A model generated the notes under the pieces. The model did no database searches. It had not been told where the DNA came from and worked only from the letters and a program-made list of their open reading frames with translations. From contig NZ_CP071090.1 in the NCBI RefSeq assembly GCF_017301735.1, forward strand, positions 2,284,001 through 2,348,000: a stretch of 64,000 nucleotides of DNA. Direction: 5' to 3'. Shown one piece after another: positions 44,895-53,175 of this stretch (the first letter of the stretch is position 1; each line of letters opens with the position of its first letter). The position numbers and the translations under genes are program-made. The stretch comes from Pyxidicoccus parkwaysis. GTDB taxonomy: Bacteria > Myxococcota > Myxococcia > Myxococcales > Myxococcaceae.

Positions 44895-47636
44895 ATGGAC
44901 TCGCGTGCTCCCGGCTCTCAGAAGACGGACCCGTCCCACAACGTGCTCCACCAGCAGCCCACGCGGCTGCCGCTGGACGTGCTCTTCAAGCCGCGTAGCG
45001 TGGCGGTAGTGGGCGCCAGCGAGCGCCCGGGCAGCGTGGGCCGCACCGTCCTCTGGAACCTCATCAGCAACCCGTTTGGCGGCACCGTCTACCCCGTCAA
45101 CCCGCAGCGGCCCAACGTGCTGGGCATCAAGGCGTGGCCGTCCCTGCGCGCGCTCCCGGAGCCGGTGGACCTGGCCGTCATCGTCACGCCCGCCGCCGCC
45201 GTGCCGGGCGTCATCCGCGAGTGCGCCGAATTGGGCGTGCGCGGAGCCATCATCATCTCTGCTGGCTTCAAGGAAACCGGCCCCGAGGGCGTGCGCCTGG
45301 AGCGCGAAATCCTCGAGGTGGCGCAGGCGGCACGCATCCGCATCATCGGCCCCAACTGCCTGGGCGTGATGCGGCCGACGACCGGCTTCAACGCGACGTT
45401 CGCAGGCGCCATGGCCCGGCCGGGCAACGTGGCCTTCATCAGTCAGAGCGGCGCGCTGCTCACCGCCATCCTCGACTGGAGCCTGCGCGAGTCCGTGGGC
45501 TTCAGCGCCTTCGTGTCCGTGGGCTCCATGCTGGACGTGGGCTGGGGCGACCTCATCGACTACCTCGCCGATGACCCGATGACGCGCTCCATCCTCCTCT
45601 ACATGGAGTCCATCGGCGACGCGCGCGCGTTCCTCTCCGCCGCTCGCGAGGTGGCGCTCACCAAGCCCATCATCGTCATCAAGGCCGGCCGCACCGCGCA
45701 GGCCGCGCAGGCCGCCGCGTCGCATACCGGCACGCTGACGGGCAGCGACGAGGTGCTCAGCGCCGCGTTCCGCCGCACCGGCGTGCTGCGCGTGGACTCG
45801 ATTGCCGACCTCTTCTACATGGCCGAGACGCTGGCCCGGCAGCCGCGTCCCGCCGGACGCCGGCTCACCATCCTCACCAACGCGGGCGGGCCCGGAGTGC
45901 TCGCCACGGATGCGCTGGTGGCCGGAGGCGGTGAACTGGCCGCGCTGACGGACGACACGCGCAAGGCGCTGGACGGGTTCCTTCCTCCGCAGTGGAGCCA
46001 CGGCAATCCGGTGGACATCCTCGGAGACGCGGCCCCGGAGCGGTATGCGAAGGCGCTGGAGGTGGCGGGGAAGGACCCGAACAGCGATGGCCTGCTCGTC
46101 ATCCTCACGCCGCAGGACATGACCGAGCCCACGCAGACGGCGGACCGGCTCAAGCCGTACGCGAAGCTGCACGGCAAGCCGGTGCTGGCGAGCTGGATGG
46201 GAGGCTCGGAGGTGGCGGCGGGGGAGCGCATCCTCAACGACGCGGGCATTCCGACGTTCGACTATCCGGACACGGCGGCGCGCATCTTCAATTACATGTG
46301 GCGCTACTCGTACAACCTCGCCGGCCTGTACGAGACGCCGACGCTCGCGGAGGAGCACGCCGCCGCGCGTGATGAGGCTCGCCGGCAGATTGACGAGGCC
46401 CGCGCGGCCGGACGCACGCTGCTGACGGAGTACGAGTCCAAGAAGCTCCTGGCTTCGTACGGAATACCCACGGTGGAGACGCGCCTCGCGCTCACGGAGG
46501 ACGCGGCGGTGGCCGAGGCCTCGGCGCTAGGCTACCCGGTGGTGGTGAAGCTGCACTCGCGCTCGGTGACGCACAAGACGGACGTAGGGGGCGTGCGGCT
46601 GAACCTGCCAGACGGAGACGCGGTGCGCGCGGCTTTCCGTGGCATCCGTGAGCGACTGCGGGAGCTGGGACAGGCGGATGCGTTCGAGGGCGTGACGGTG
46701 CAGCCGATGGTGAAGCTGGACGGGTACGAGCTCATCGTCGGCAGCGGGCTGGACGCGCAGTTCGGCCCGGTGCTGCTGTTCGGCGCGGGCGGCGTGTTGG
46801 TGGAGGTGTTCAAGGACCGCGCGCTGGGACTGCCGCCGCTCAACACCACGCTGGCGCGACGGATGATGGAGCAGACGCGCATCTATCAAGCGCTGCGCGG
46901 CGTGCGTGGGCGGGCGCCGGTGGACCTGGGCGCGCTGGAGCGGTTGATGGTGCGCTTCAGCCGGCTGGTGGTGGAGCAGCGGTTCGTGAAGGAAATCGAC
47001 ATCAATCCGCTGCTGGCCTCACCGGAGCGACTGCTGGCGCTGGACGCGCGCGTGGTGCTGCAACCGCCGGAGGTGACGGAGGCGGACCTGCCGAAGCTGG
47101 CGATTGAGCCGTACCCGCAGCAATACGTGAAGCCATTCCGGATGACGAGCGGCGAGGAGGTGCTGCTGCGCCCCATCCGTCCGGAGGACGAGCCGCGGAT
47201 GGAGGCGTTCCACCGGACGCTGTCCGAGCACACGGTGTTCCTGCGCTACGCGGGCCTGCTGCACGTCAACACGCGCGTGGCACACGAGCGGCTGGCGCGC
47301 ATCTGCTTCAACGACTACGCGCGCGAATTGGCGCTGGTGGCGGAGCGGAAGGACGGCTCGTTGCTCGGGGTAGGGCGGCTGACTCGACTGCGGGGGACGC
47401 AGGATGCGGAGTTCGCCATCCTTATCAGCGACCTGGCGCAGAAGCAGGGGTTGGGCACGGAGCTGTTGAGCCGGCTGGTGGACATCGGGCGTGACTGGAA
47501 GATGCAGCGAATCGTGGCGGACATCCTCGCGGGGAACCGGGCCATGCAGACCATCAGCCGCAAGCTGGGCTTCTCCATCCTCCCGCACGAGGAGCTGGCA
47601 CCGGACATGGTGAAGGCGGTGAAGGTGCTCGACTGA
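44895..47636 (+). CDS. ADP-forming acyl-CoA synthetase fused to GNAT acetyltransferase
   Basis: About 913 residues. Order: CoA-binding Rossmann domain ([15 protein letters not shown]), succinyl-CoA-synthetase-like domains (IGPNCLG, ISQSGAL), catalytic-His region [11 protein letters not shown] (His ~277), ATP-grasp from ~510 ([52 protein letters not shown]) and a GNAT domain ([29 protein letters not shown]). The same order is seen in the Pat/YfiQ protein acetyltransferases, where the synthetase part is thought inactive; here the phosphohistidine is kept. It could make ATP plus acetate from acetyl-CoA, acetylate proteins, or both. ATG 44895 chosen over GTG 44889. Confidence 0.9.
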   Translation: MDSRAPGSQKTDPSHNVLHQQPTRLPLDVLFKPRSVAVVGASERPGSVGRTVLWNLISNPFGGTVYPVNPQRPNVLGIKAWPSLRALPEPVDLAVIVTPAAAVPGVIRECAELGVRGAIIISAGFKETGPEGVRLEREILEVAQAARIRIIGPNCLGVMRPTTGFNATFAGAMARPGNVAFISQSGALLTAILDWSLRESVGFSAFVSVGSMLDVGWGDLIDYLADDPMTRSILLYMESIGDARAFLSAAREVALTKPIIVIKAGRTAQAAQAAASHTGTLTGSDEVLSAAFRRTGVLRVDSIADLFYMAETLARQPRPAGRRLTILTNAGGPGVLATDALVAGGGELAALTDDTRKALDGFLPPQWSHGNPVDILGDAAPERYAKALEVAGKDPNSDGLLVILTPQDMTEPTQTADRLKPYAKLHGKPVLASWMGGSEVAAGERILNDAGIPTFDYPDTAARIFNYMWRYSYNLAGLYETPTLAEEHAAARDEARRQIDEARAAGRTLLTEYESKKLLASYGIPTVETRLALTEDAAVAEASALGYPVVVKLHSRSVTHKTDVGGVRLNLPDGDAVRAAFRGIRERLRELGQADAFEGVTVQPMVKLDGYELIVGSGLDAQFGPVLLFGAGGVLVEVFKDRALGLPPLNTTLARRMMEQTRIYQALRGVRGRAPVDLGALERLMVRFSRLVVEQRFVKEIDINPLLASPERLLALDARVVLQPPEVTEADLPKLAIEPYPQQYVKPFRMTSGEEVLLRPIRPEDEPRMEAFHRTLSEHTVFLRYAGLLHVNTRVAHERLARICFNDYARELALVAERKDGSLLGVGRLTRLRGTQDAEFAILISDLAQKQGLGTELLSRLVDIGRDWKMQRIVADILAGNRAMQTISRKLGFSILPHEELAPDMVKAVKVLD

Positions 47637-47644
47637 CTGTCTGG

Positions 47645-47662
47645 CGGACTTTTAACGGACTT
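47645..47662 (+). promoter_or_regulatory. Direct repeat upstream of toxin-antitoxin genes
   Basis: CGGACTT occurs at 47645-47651 and again at 47656-47662, 11 bp apart, about 30 bp before the antitoxin ATG. It is in the place where Phd-type antitoxins usually bind their own promoter. A CATATGGT string follows. Confidence 0.4.
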
Positions 47663-47691
47663 CATATGGTTGGCACAGCTCGAGGTGCTCC

Positions 47692-47994
47692 ATGAAGTCC
47701 CTGCGCGTTTCCGAAGACATCGTCCCCATCAGCGACTTCAAGGCCCAGGCATCGGAGTGGCTGCGGAAGCTGGGGGAGTCCGGCCAGCCGCTGGTCATCA
47801 CCCAGAATGGCAAGCCCGCCGGAGTGCTGCTGTCCCCCGAGTCCTTCGATGAGCTGACGGAGAAGATCCGCTTTGTCGCCTCCATCGAAGAAGGACTCGA
47901 CGATGCGAGGGCAGGGCGGGTGCACCGGCATGCCGACGTGGTGGCGGAGATGAAGAAGCGCTACCAGAAGCCGGCGAGGTCTCGTTCGAAGTGA
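47692..47994 (+). CDS. Phd/YefM-family antitoxin
   Basis: 100 residues. Typical Phd/YefM layout: IVPISDFKAQASEWLRKLGESGQPLVITQNGKPAGVLLSPESFDEL (DNA-binding N-terminal domain), followed by a charged helical tail (EEGLDDARAGRVHRHADVVAEMKKRY) that should wrap the toxin. GAGG lies 7 bp before ATG. The stop overlaps the toxin GTG (GTGA). Confidence 0.93.
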   Translation: MKSLRVSEDIVPISDFKAQASEWLRKLGESGQPLVITQNGKPAGVLLSPESFDELTEKIRFVASIEEGLDDARAGRVHRHADVVAEMKKRYQKPARSRSK

Positions 47995-48326
47995 AGCGCC
48001 CCTCCCAAGCTCGGAGACGTGCACTCCGAATCGTCTGGACGGCCCTGGCGCTGCGGGACCTCCAGGACATTGGCGACTTCATCGCTCACGACAATCCGAA
48101 GGCTGCGGAGGCCTGGGTCGCCGAGCTGGCCGCGACTGTCGAGTCCATTGCAGGCCTGCCACACTCCGGAAGAGTGGTGCCCGAGCTCGGGCGTGAGGGC
48201 ATCCGCGAGGTGCTCCGCCGCACCTACCGAATCGTCTACCGCGTCAGGAGCCGGACTGTGGAAGTGCTGACGGTTTTCGAGGGACGTCGGCTACTCCCGC
48301 GACGAGCCATTCCGAAAGAACCCTGA
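47991..48326 (+). CDS. ParE/RelE-family toxin
   Basis: 111 residues from GTG 47991, overlapping the antitoxin stop. ParE/RelE fold: VWTALALRDLQDIGDFIAHDNPKAAEAWVAEL, IAGLPHSGRVVPEL, IREVLRRTYRIVYRV and VEVLTVFEGRRLLP. The R-x-x-YRIVYRV block is the family core. Members act on gyrase (ParE type) or on ribosome-bound mRNA (RelE type); which applies is not decidable from sequence. It is the second gene of a complete type II toxin-antitoxin unit. Confidence 0.92.
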   Translation: MKRPSQARRRALRIVWTALALRDLQDIGDFIAHDNPKAAEAWVAELAATVESIAGLPHSGRVVPELGREGIREVLRRTYRIVYRVRSRTVEVLTVFEGRRLLPRRAIPKEP

Positions 48327-48452
48327 ACAGGAGAGTGTCGCGCATCCATTCGCTCGTCCAGAAGGTGCGCACGGCGGGACACCCGCCGCCGCGAAGGGGG
48401 GGCCGCGCGGTGCTCCCCCAGGGAGCAGCCAGCCGGGCGGCGACACGGCCCT

Positions 48453-48481
48453 CCCCGGGGACACGGGCAGTGTCCCCGGGG
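48453..48481. terminator. Strong bidirectional hairpin
   Basis: A perfect 12-bp stem (CCCCGGGGACAC / GTGTCCCCGGGG) with a GGGCA loop, between the convergent toxin and DUF4142 genes. One of the most stable hairpins in the window. Confidence 0.75.
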
Positions 48482-48493
48482 CTCAACCCCTGT

Positions 48494-49141
48494 CTACGGG
48501 TAGGTCGGAATGCCAGCGTCCGGCGTGCCAGCGTCGCCGGCGTAGAGAGCGGTCTGCAGCGCCGCCGCCGCATCGAGGTGCTGCTGGACGGTCACCCGCT
48601 CCGTCTGGAGCTCCTGCTGGAGCGCCGCGTTCTGCGCCTGCGGTGCGAGCAGCGCGTCCGCCGTCAGCGCCGTGCGCGCATGCGCCGTGAGCTGCGCGTC
48701 CATGGCCGCCAGGTCGAACTTCGCATCCGGCGCCTTCTCCAGCGCCGACATCAGCCGCTGCACCTCCTCCTGCAGGTGCTGCGAGACGACGCTGTCCTTC
48801 GGCTGGATGCCCTGCGCCTGAAACATCTGCTCCGCCCGCTGCCGGGCCGCGGTGTGCTCGTTCACCATGCGGGTGTTGAAGTCCCGCACCGAGGCATCCA
48901 CCGCGCGGGTCAATATCGCCTGCGCCAGCATCACCTCGCCGTCGTTCGCCACCAGCACCACCTGGGCAATCTCGGCATCGGTGAGCGCGATGTTCTCCCC
49001 ACCCATGCCCGCATCCGCGCCCGCGTCCACCTGCAGGGCCGTCTCGATGTTGTCCTCTTTGCCCCCGCTCGTGCACGCCGCCGCCGCCGCCAGGCCGGCG
49101 CTCGCTGCCACCGCCCACAACCAGCTCCTCGTCATCCGCAT
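48494..49141 (-). CDS. DUF4142 lipoprotein
   Basis: 215 residues from ATG 49141 (AAGGAGGGGG just upstream; the longer frame is of shadow type). Lipoprotein signal ending AAAAC-TSGG, then an Asp/Ala linker. The DUF4142 core is visible: LTDAEIAQVVLVANDGEVMLAQAILTRAVDASVRDFNTRMVNEHTAARQRAEQM, a ferritin-like four-helix pattern that lacks obvious metal ligands. Family members sit in the periplasm and are of unknown role. Divergent from the DUF3516 helicase with a 389-bp gap. Confidence 0.9.
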   Translation of the reverse strand: MRMTRSWLWAVAASAGLAAAAACTSGGKEDNIETALQVDAGADAGMGGENIALTDAEIAQVVLVANDGEVMLAQAILTRAVDASVRDFNTRMVNEHTAARQRAEQMFQAQGIQPKDSVVSQHLQEEVQRLMSALEKAPDAKFDLAAMDAQLTAHARTALTADALLAPQAQNAALQQELQTERVTVQQHLDAAAALQTALYAGDAGTPDAGIPTYP

Positions 49142-49530
49142 GCCCCCTCCTTGCAACGAAGTGCCGCAGGTTGGGGACGCGGTGGGGCTGCCTGCCACTG
49201 GAGTGGGAGGGCAGGGGACTGTGGGCGCGAGGACGGACGTCGCGGCGGCCGCGGAAGGACAGGCCGGGAGGGGTGAGGGAAAGGAAGCACCCATCCCGGC
49301 CTGGACCATGCCTGCGGCCCCGGCACGAGGCGACAGAGACTTCCGCGCCGGGGTCGCTCCACAACATGCACCCCACGCCCGGGCGCGCCCATTGGACCGC
49401 GGGCCACCGGCGCGGAGGTACAGGAACGGCCCCCGGGCAAGCAGGACACCGTTCTCCTTCACGCACCGTGCGCCAGGCAGGCGATTTTTCCCGGTGGGGG
49501 GAGCGCCCGCCGCCTAGAGTCCTTCGTGTG
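49142..49530. other. Divergent intergenic region
   Basis: About 390 bp between the DUF4142 lipoprotein and helicase genes, which are transcribed away from each other. Both promoters should be here, but no clear boxes can be fixed. Both strands have open frames across it, but these have shadow-type composition and start without usable ribosome sites. Confidence 0.5.
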
Positions 49531-52080
49531 ATGGCTACCTCTGAAACCCAAGCCCCGCTCGCCGCCCTGCTGCCCAAGCCGGGCGAGCCACCCCTGGACG
49601 CGGACGAAATCCTCAACCGCTTCGTCGGCTACGTGGCCACGAACGGGCTGAGCCTCTACCCCGCCCAGGAGGAGGCCATCCTGGAGCTGCTGGCGGGCAA
49701 GCACCTGTTCCTGAAGACGCCCACCGGCTCCGGCAAGTCGCTCGTCGCCACCGCGCTCCACTTCAAGGCCATGTGCGAGGGCAAGGTCTCCTTCTACACC
49801 TGCCCCATCAAGGCCCTGGTCAACGAGAAGTTCTTCGCCCTCTGCGACGCCTTCGGCGCAGAGAACGTCGGCATGCTCACCGGCGACGCGAGCATCAACC
49901 GCAACGCGAAGATTCTCTGCTGTACGGCGGAAATCCTCGCCAACCTCGCCCTGCGCGACGCGGGCGCCCGCGTGGACTACGTCGTCATGGACGAGTTCCA
50001 CTACTACTCCGACAAGGAGCGCGGCGTGGCGTGGCAGTTGCCGCTGATTGCCCTGCCGGACACGACGTTCCTCCTCATGTCCGCCACGCTCGGCCCCACG
50101 CACGTCATCGAGGAGAGCCTCGAGAAGCTCACCAGCCGTGAGGTCGCCACCGTGCGCAGCGACCAGCGTCCCGTGCCGCTGGACTTCGACTACAGCGAGC
50201 GGGCGCTGCACGAGACGATTGAGGACCTCATCGCTCGCGGGAAGTACCCCATCTACCTCGTCAACTTCACCCAGCGCGCCGCCGCCGAGCAGGCGCAGAA
50301 CCTCATGAGCGTGGACTTCTCCACCAAGGAGGAGAAGGAGGCCATCCGCCTCGCGCTGTTGGATGCGCCGTTCGACACGCCCTACGGCAAGGAGTTCCAG
50401 CGCTTCCTGCGCCACGGCATCGGCATGCACCACGCGGGCCTGCTGCCCAAGTACCGGCTCCTCGTGGAGAAGCTGGCGCAGGGCGGGCACCTCAAGGTCA
50501 TCAGCGGCACGGACACGCTGGGCGTGGGCGTCAACATTCCCATCCGCACCGTGCTCTTCACGCAGCTCTTCAAGTTCAACGGCGAGAAGCTGGCCACGCT
50601 GAGCGTGCGCGACTTCAAGCAGATTGCCGGCCGCGCGGGCCGCAAGGGCTTCGACACGCAGGGCAGCGTGGTGGCCCAGGCCCCCGAGTACGTCGTCGAG
50701 AACATCAAGCAGGCGGCCAAGGAGGCCGCGGGCAAGAAGAAGGCGCCCAAGGCGAAGCCTCCGCAGAAGGGCTTCGTCCAGTACGACCGCACCACCTTCG
50801 AGCGGCTCCAGAACGGCATGCCCGAGCCGCTGGAGTCCCGCTTCGCCGTGTCGCACGGGATGATTCTCAACCTCCTCCAGAGCGACCACGAGACGGAAGG
50901 AAGGGGCGGCTACAAGCGTCTGGTGCAGCTCATCCAGCGCTGCCATGACTCGGACTACCTCAAGCGCCGGCACTTGAAGGAGTCCGCGCGCGACTTCCGC
51001 ACGCTGGTGGGCGCGGGCATCGTCGAGGTGGTGCGCGGACAGAACGGCTCCGGCGCGCGCGTGAAGGTGGCGGGCGAGCTGCAACACGACTTCAGCCTCA
51101 ACCACACCCTGTCGCTGTACCTGCTGGAGACGCTGGAGCTGTTGGACCCCACCACGGACACGTACGCGCTGGACGTGGTGACGCTGGTGGAGTCGATTCT
51201 GGAGAACCCGGACGTGGTGCTCTACGCGCAGCTCAACCAGCTCAAGGGCGAGAAGGTCAACGAGCTGAAGGCGCAGGGCGTGGAGTACGACGACCGGATG
51301 GAGGAGCTGGAGAAGCTGGAGTGGCCCAAGCCCAACCGCGACTTCATCTACGGCACCTTCAACAAGTTCGCGCAGAAGCACCCGTGGGTGGGCGAGGAGA
51401 ACATCCGTCCCAAGTCGGTGGTGCGGGACATGTTCGAGCGCTTCATGTCCTTCCACGACTACGTGCGCGAGTACGGCCTGCAGCGCAGCGAGGGCGTGCT
51501 GCTGCGCTACGTGAATGACGTCTACAAGACGCTGGTGCAGACGGTGCCGGAGCGCTTCCGCACGGAGGAGGTGGAGGACTTCTGCGACCACCTGCGCGCC
51601 ACGCTGCGGCAGGTGGACTCCAGCCTGCTGGACGAGTGGGAGCGGATGAAGAACCCGGAGGCCGTCATCGCCGCGAAGCCGGTGGTGGAGCTCAAGCCGA
51701 AGGAGCTCACCGACGACCCGAAGGCCTTCGCCGCCCGCGTGCGCGAGGAGCTGCACCGGTTGCTCCGCGCGCTGGGGCAGAAGCGCTACATGGACGCGCT
51801 GGCCATGCTGGACAACCCGCTGGGCGAGTGGACCGCGCCCAAGCTGGAGCAGGCCATGGCGCCGTACTTCGAGGAGAACAAGCTGGTGGTGCTCACTCCG
51901 CAGGCGCGCAAGCCGGCCAACAGCTTCATCAAGGAGTCGGGCACGCGGCTGTGGGAGGCCCAGCAGCGCATCATGGACCCGGAAGGCCACGGAGACTGGA
52001 TGCTCGACTGCGAGATCGACCTGCGCGACAGGAAGATCGACGACGGGCCCATCCTCATGCTGCGGCGTATCGGGACTTGA
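49531..52080 (+). CDS. Ski2-like DExH helicase with DUF3516
   Basis: 849 residues. Helicase core: TPTGSGKSLVATAL (I), TCPIKALVNEKF (Ia), DEFHYYSDKERG (II, D-E-F-H), SATLG (III), IYLVNFTQRAAAEQAQ, GTDTLGVGVNIPIRTV (V) and QIAGRAGRKGFD (VI). The rest, from about residue 400, is the DUF3516 part found in bacterial Ski2-like helicases, with a Lys/Pro-rich insert (GKKKAPKAKPPQKG). It probably unwinds RNA or remodels RNPs with 3'-5' polarity; no in vivo role is fixed for this family. ATG 49531 matches the usual N terminus; the frame is open far upstream but not coding-like. Transcribed alone. Confidence 0.93.
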   Translation: MATSETQAPLAALLPKPGEPPLDADEILNRFVGYVATNGLSLYPAQEEAILELLAGKHLFLKTPTGSGKSLVATALHFKAMCEGKVSFYTCPIKALVNEKFFALCDAFGAENVGMLTGDASINRNAKILCCTAEILANLALRDAGARVDYVVMDEFHYYSDKERGVAWQLPLIALPDTTFLLMSATLGPTHVIEESLEKLTSREVATVRSDQRPVPLDFDYSERALHETIEDLIARGKYPIYLVNFTQRAAAEQAQNLMSVDFSTKEEKEAIRLALLDAPFDTPYGKEFQRFLRHGIGMHHAGLLPKYRLLVEKLAQGGHLKVISGTDTLGVGVNIPIRTVLFTQLFKFNGEKLATLSVRDFKQIAGRAGRKGFDTQGSVVAQAPEYVVENIKQAAKEAAGKKKAPKAKPPQKGFVQYDRTTFERLQNGMPEPLESRFAVSHGMILNLLQSDHETEGRGGYKRLVQLIQRCHDSDYLKRRHLKESARDFRTLVGAGIVEVVRGQNGSGARVKVAGELQHDFSLNHTLSLYLLETLELLDPTTDTYALDVVTLVESILENPDVVLYAQLNQLKGEKVNELKAQGVEYDDRMEELEKLEWPKPNRDFIYGTFNKFAQKHPWVGEENIRPKSVVRDMFERFMSFHDYVREYGLQRSEGVLLRYVNDVYKTLVQTVPERFRTEEVEDFCDHLRATLRQVDSSLLDEWERMKNPEAVIAAKPVVELKPKELTDDPKAFAARVREELHRLLRALGQKRYMDALAMLDNPLGEWTAPKLEQAMAPYFEENKLVVLTPQARKPANSFIKESGTRLWEAQQRIMDPEGHGDWMLDCEIDLRDRKIDDGPILMLRRIGT

Positions 52081-52162
52081 GCCGCATATGACGCCTCACG
52101 GGTGCGCCATGGGGTGAAGCAGTCGGGGGCGTGCGCCGGCCCCGCTCGAAGGACCTGTGCGT

Positions 52163-52657
52163 TCAGGTCTTCGGGCTCGGCGCCCGGGGCGCGTCCGCCG
52201 TCATCGCGCTGTCCGGTGTGGCCGGCGCCGCGTCAGTCATATCCAGGTGGCCCTCGGAATCCGGCGCGATGACGACCTGCCAGTCGTGGGTGCCGAGCAC
52301 GACGCGGTCCGTCTCGCAGCGGACCTCCATCTCCGCGTCCTCGAGGGTCCAGTCACCGACCCAGACCGTCGTCTTGCGGATGCACTCCGTCTCGCCGCAC
52401 TCCTCGGTGTCGGCGACCCAGACGCGCCCCTCGGGGACGGCAGGGCAGGAGAGGGGCTCGGCGTAGCGGAGCCGAGGCGCGTCGGTGGCCTCGGGGTCCT
52501 CCATGAAGAACTGGGACTCGTCCGCGACGCCCACGGGCTCGGCCATCTCGTCGGGCGCGCCCTCGGTGTAGGGGGCGTCTTCCGACTGCGCCAGCGCCAC
52601 CGGCGCGGTCAGCCAGCCACACAGCAGCGTCACCTTCCAGACCTTCGTCGTCCACAT
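52163..52657 (-). CDS. Secreted acidic hypothetical protein
   Basis: 164 residues from ATG 52657 (GGGAG 8 bp upstream). Signal peptide: VTLLCGWLTAPVALAQ. The mature protein is rich in Asp/Glu, with four Cys in two close pairs (SCPAVP ... ECGETEC ... VRCETD) that could form disulfides. No family recognised. It is convergent with the helicase, with no clear terminator between. Confidence 0.75.
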   Translation of the reverse strand: MWTTKVWKVTLLCGWLTAPVALAQSEDAPYTEGAPDEMAEPVGVADESQFFMEDPEATDAPRLRYAEPLSCPAVPEGRVWVADTEECGETECIRKTTVWVGDWTLEDAEMEVRCETDRVVLGTHDWQVVIAPDSEGHLDMTDAAPATPDSAMTADAPRAPSPKT

Positions 52658-52790
52658 GCCGCGTACTCCCTGCCGCGAGTGAGTGTCCGCGGCGCTCGGG
52701 AGAGGTGTTGTGCAAGGGGTGGACCGGGCTTCCGTGTGGCTCCCAGGCCACGGCTGTCGGGGCGGGGCGGCGTGCCTCGTCAGCCGCGGC

Positions 52791-53102
52791 ATGGACGCTT
52801 CGATGGGCAGGCAGTTCCTGTGGGCGGGTGACATCTCCGGCATTTGCTGGGAGGTGTGGCTCACGCGCATCTACGAGGGTCCCGAACTGGACCCCATCAC
52901 CGGGGAGGACCTCGAGGGGACTCATCAGGTGACCTGGCACCTGGAGGTGGTGAGCTCGAAGGGGGACTGCCTGAAGGTCTGGTGGGAGCCGTCGAGCCGC
53001 ATCCTGGGTGGAGGTCCGCTGCGCGGCTGGGGCGGCAACGTGATTGGGGTGCTGAAGCGGCACCTGCTCCGGCTCGGACGGGAGCGGGGCAGGGCGGGTT
53101 GA
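52791..53102 (+). CDS. Small Trp-rich hypothetical protein
   Basis: 103 residues. Codon use is typical of real genes here, with G/C at most third positions. It is rich in Trp (seven or so) and has the pattern WLTRIYEGPELDPITGEDLEG ... WHLEVVSSKGDCLKVWWEPSS, ending in a basic helix. No known family. ATG 52791 is the likeliest start, though no Shine-Dalgarno is seen; ATG 52803 is also possible. It lies just upstream of ppc on the same strand (73 bp). Confidence 0.65.
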   Translation: MDASMGRQFLWAGDISGICWEVWLTRIYEGPELDPITGEDLEGTHQVTWHLEVVSSKGDCLKVWWEPSSRILGGGPLRGWGGNVIGVLKRHLLRLGRERGRAG

Positions 53103-53175
53103 GCAGCGGGCGCCCGTCGATTCTTCGCGAATAACCCGGGCCGAAGACGCGGTGCGTTGTTACCTTCCCGAACGT

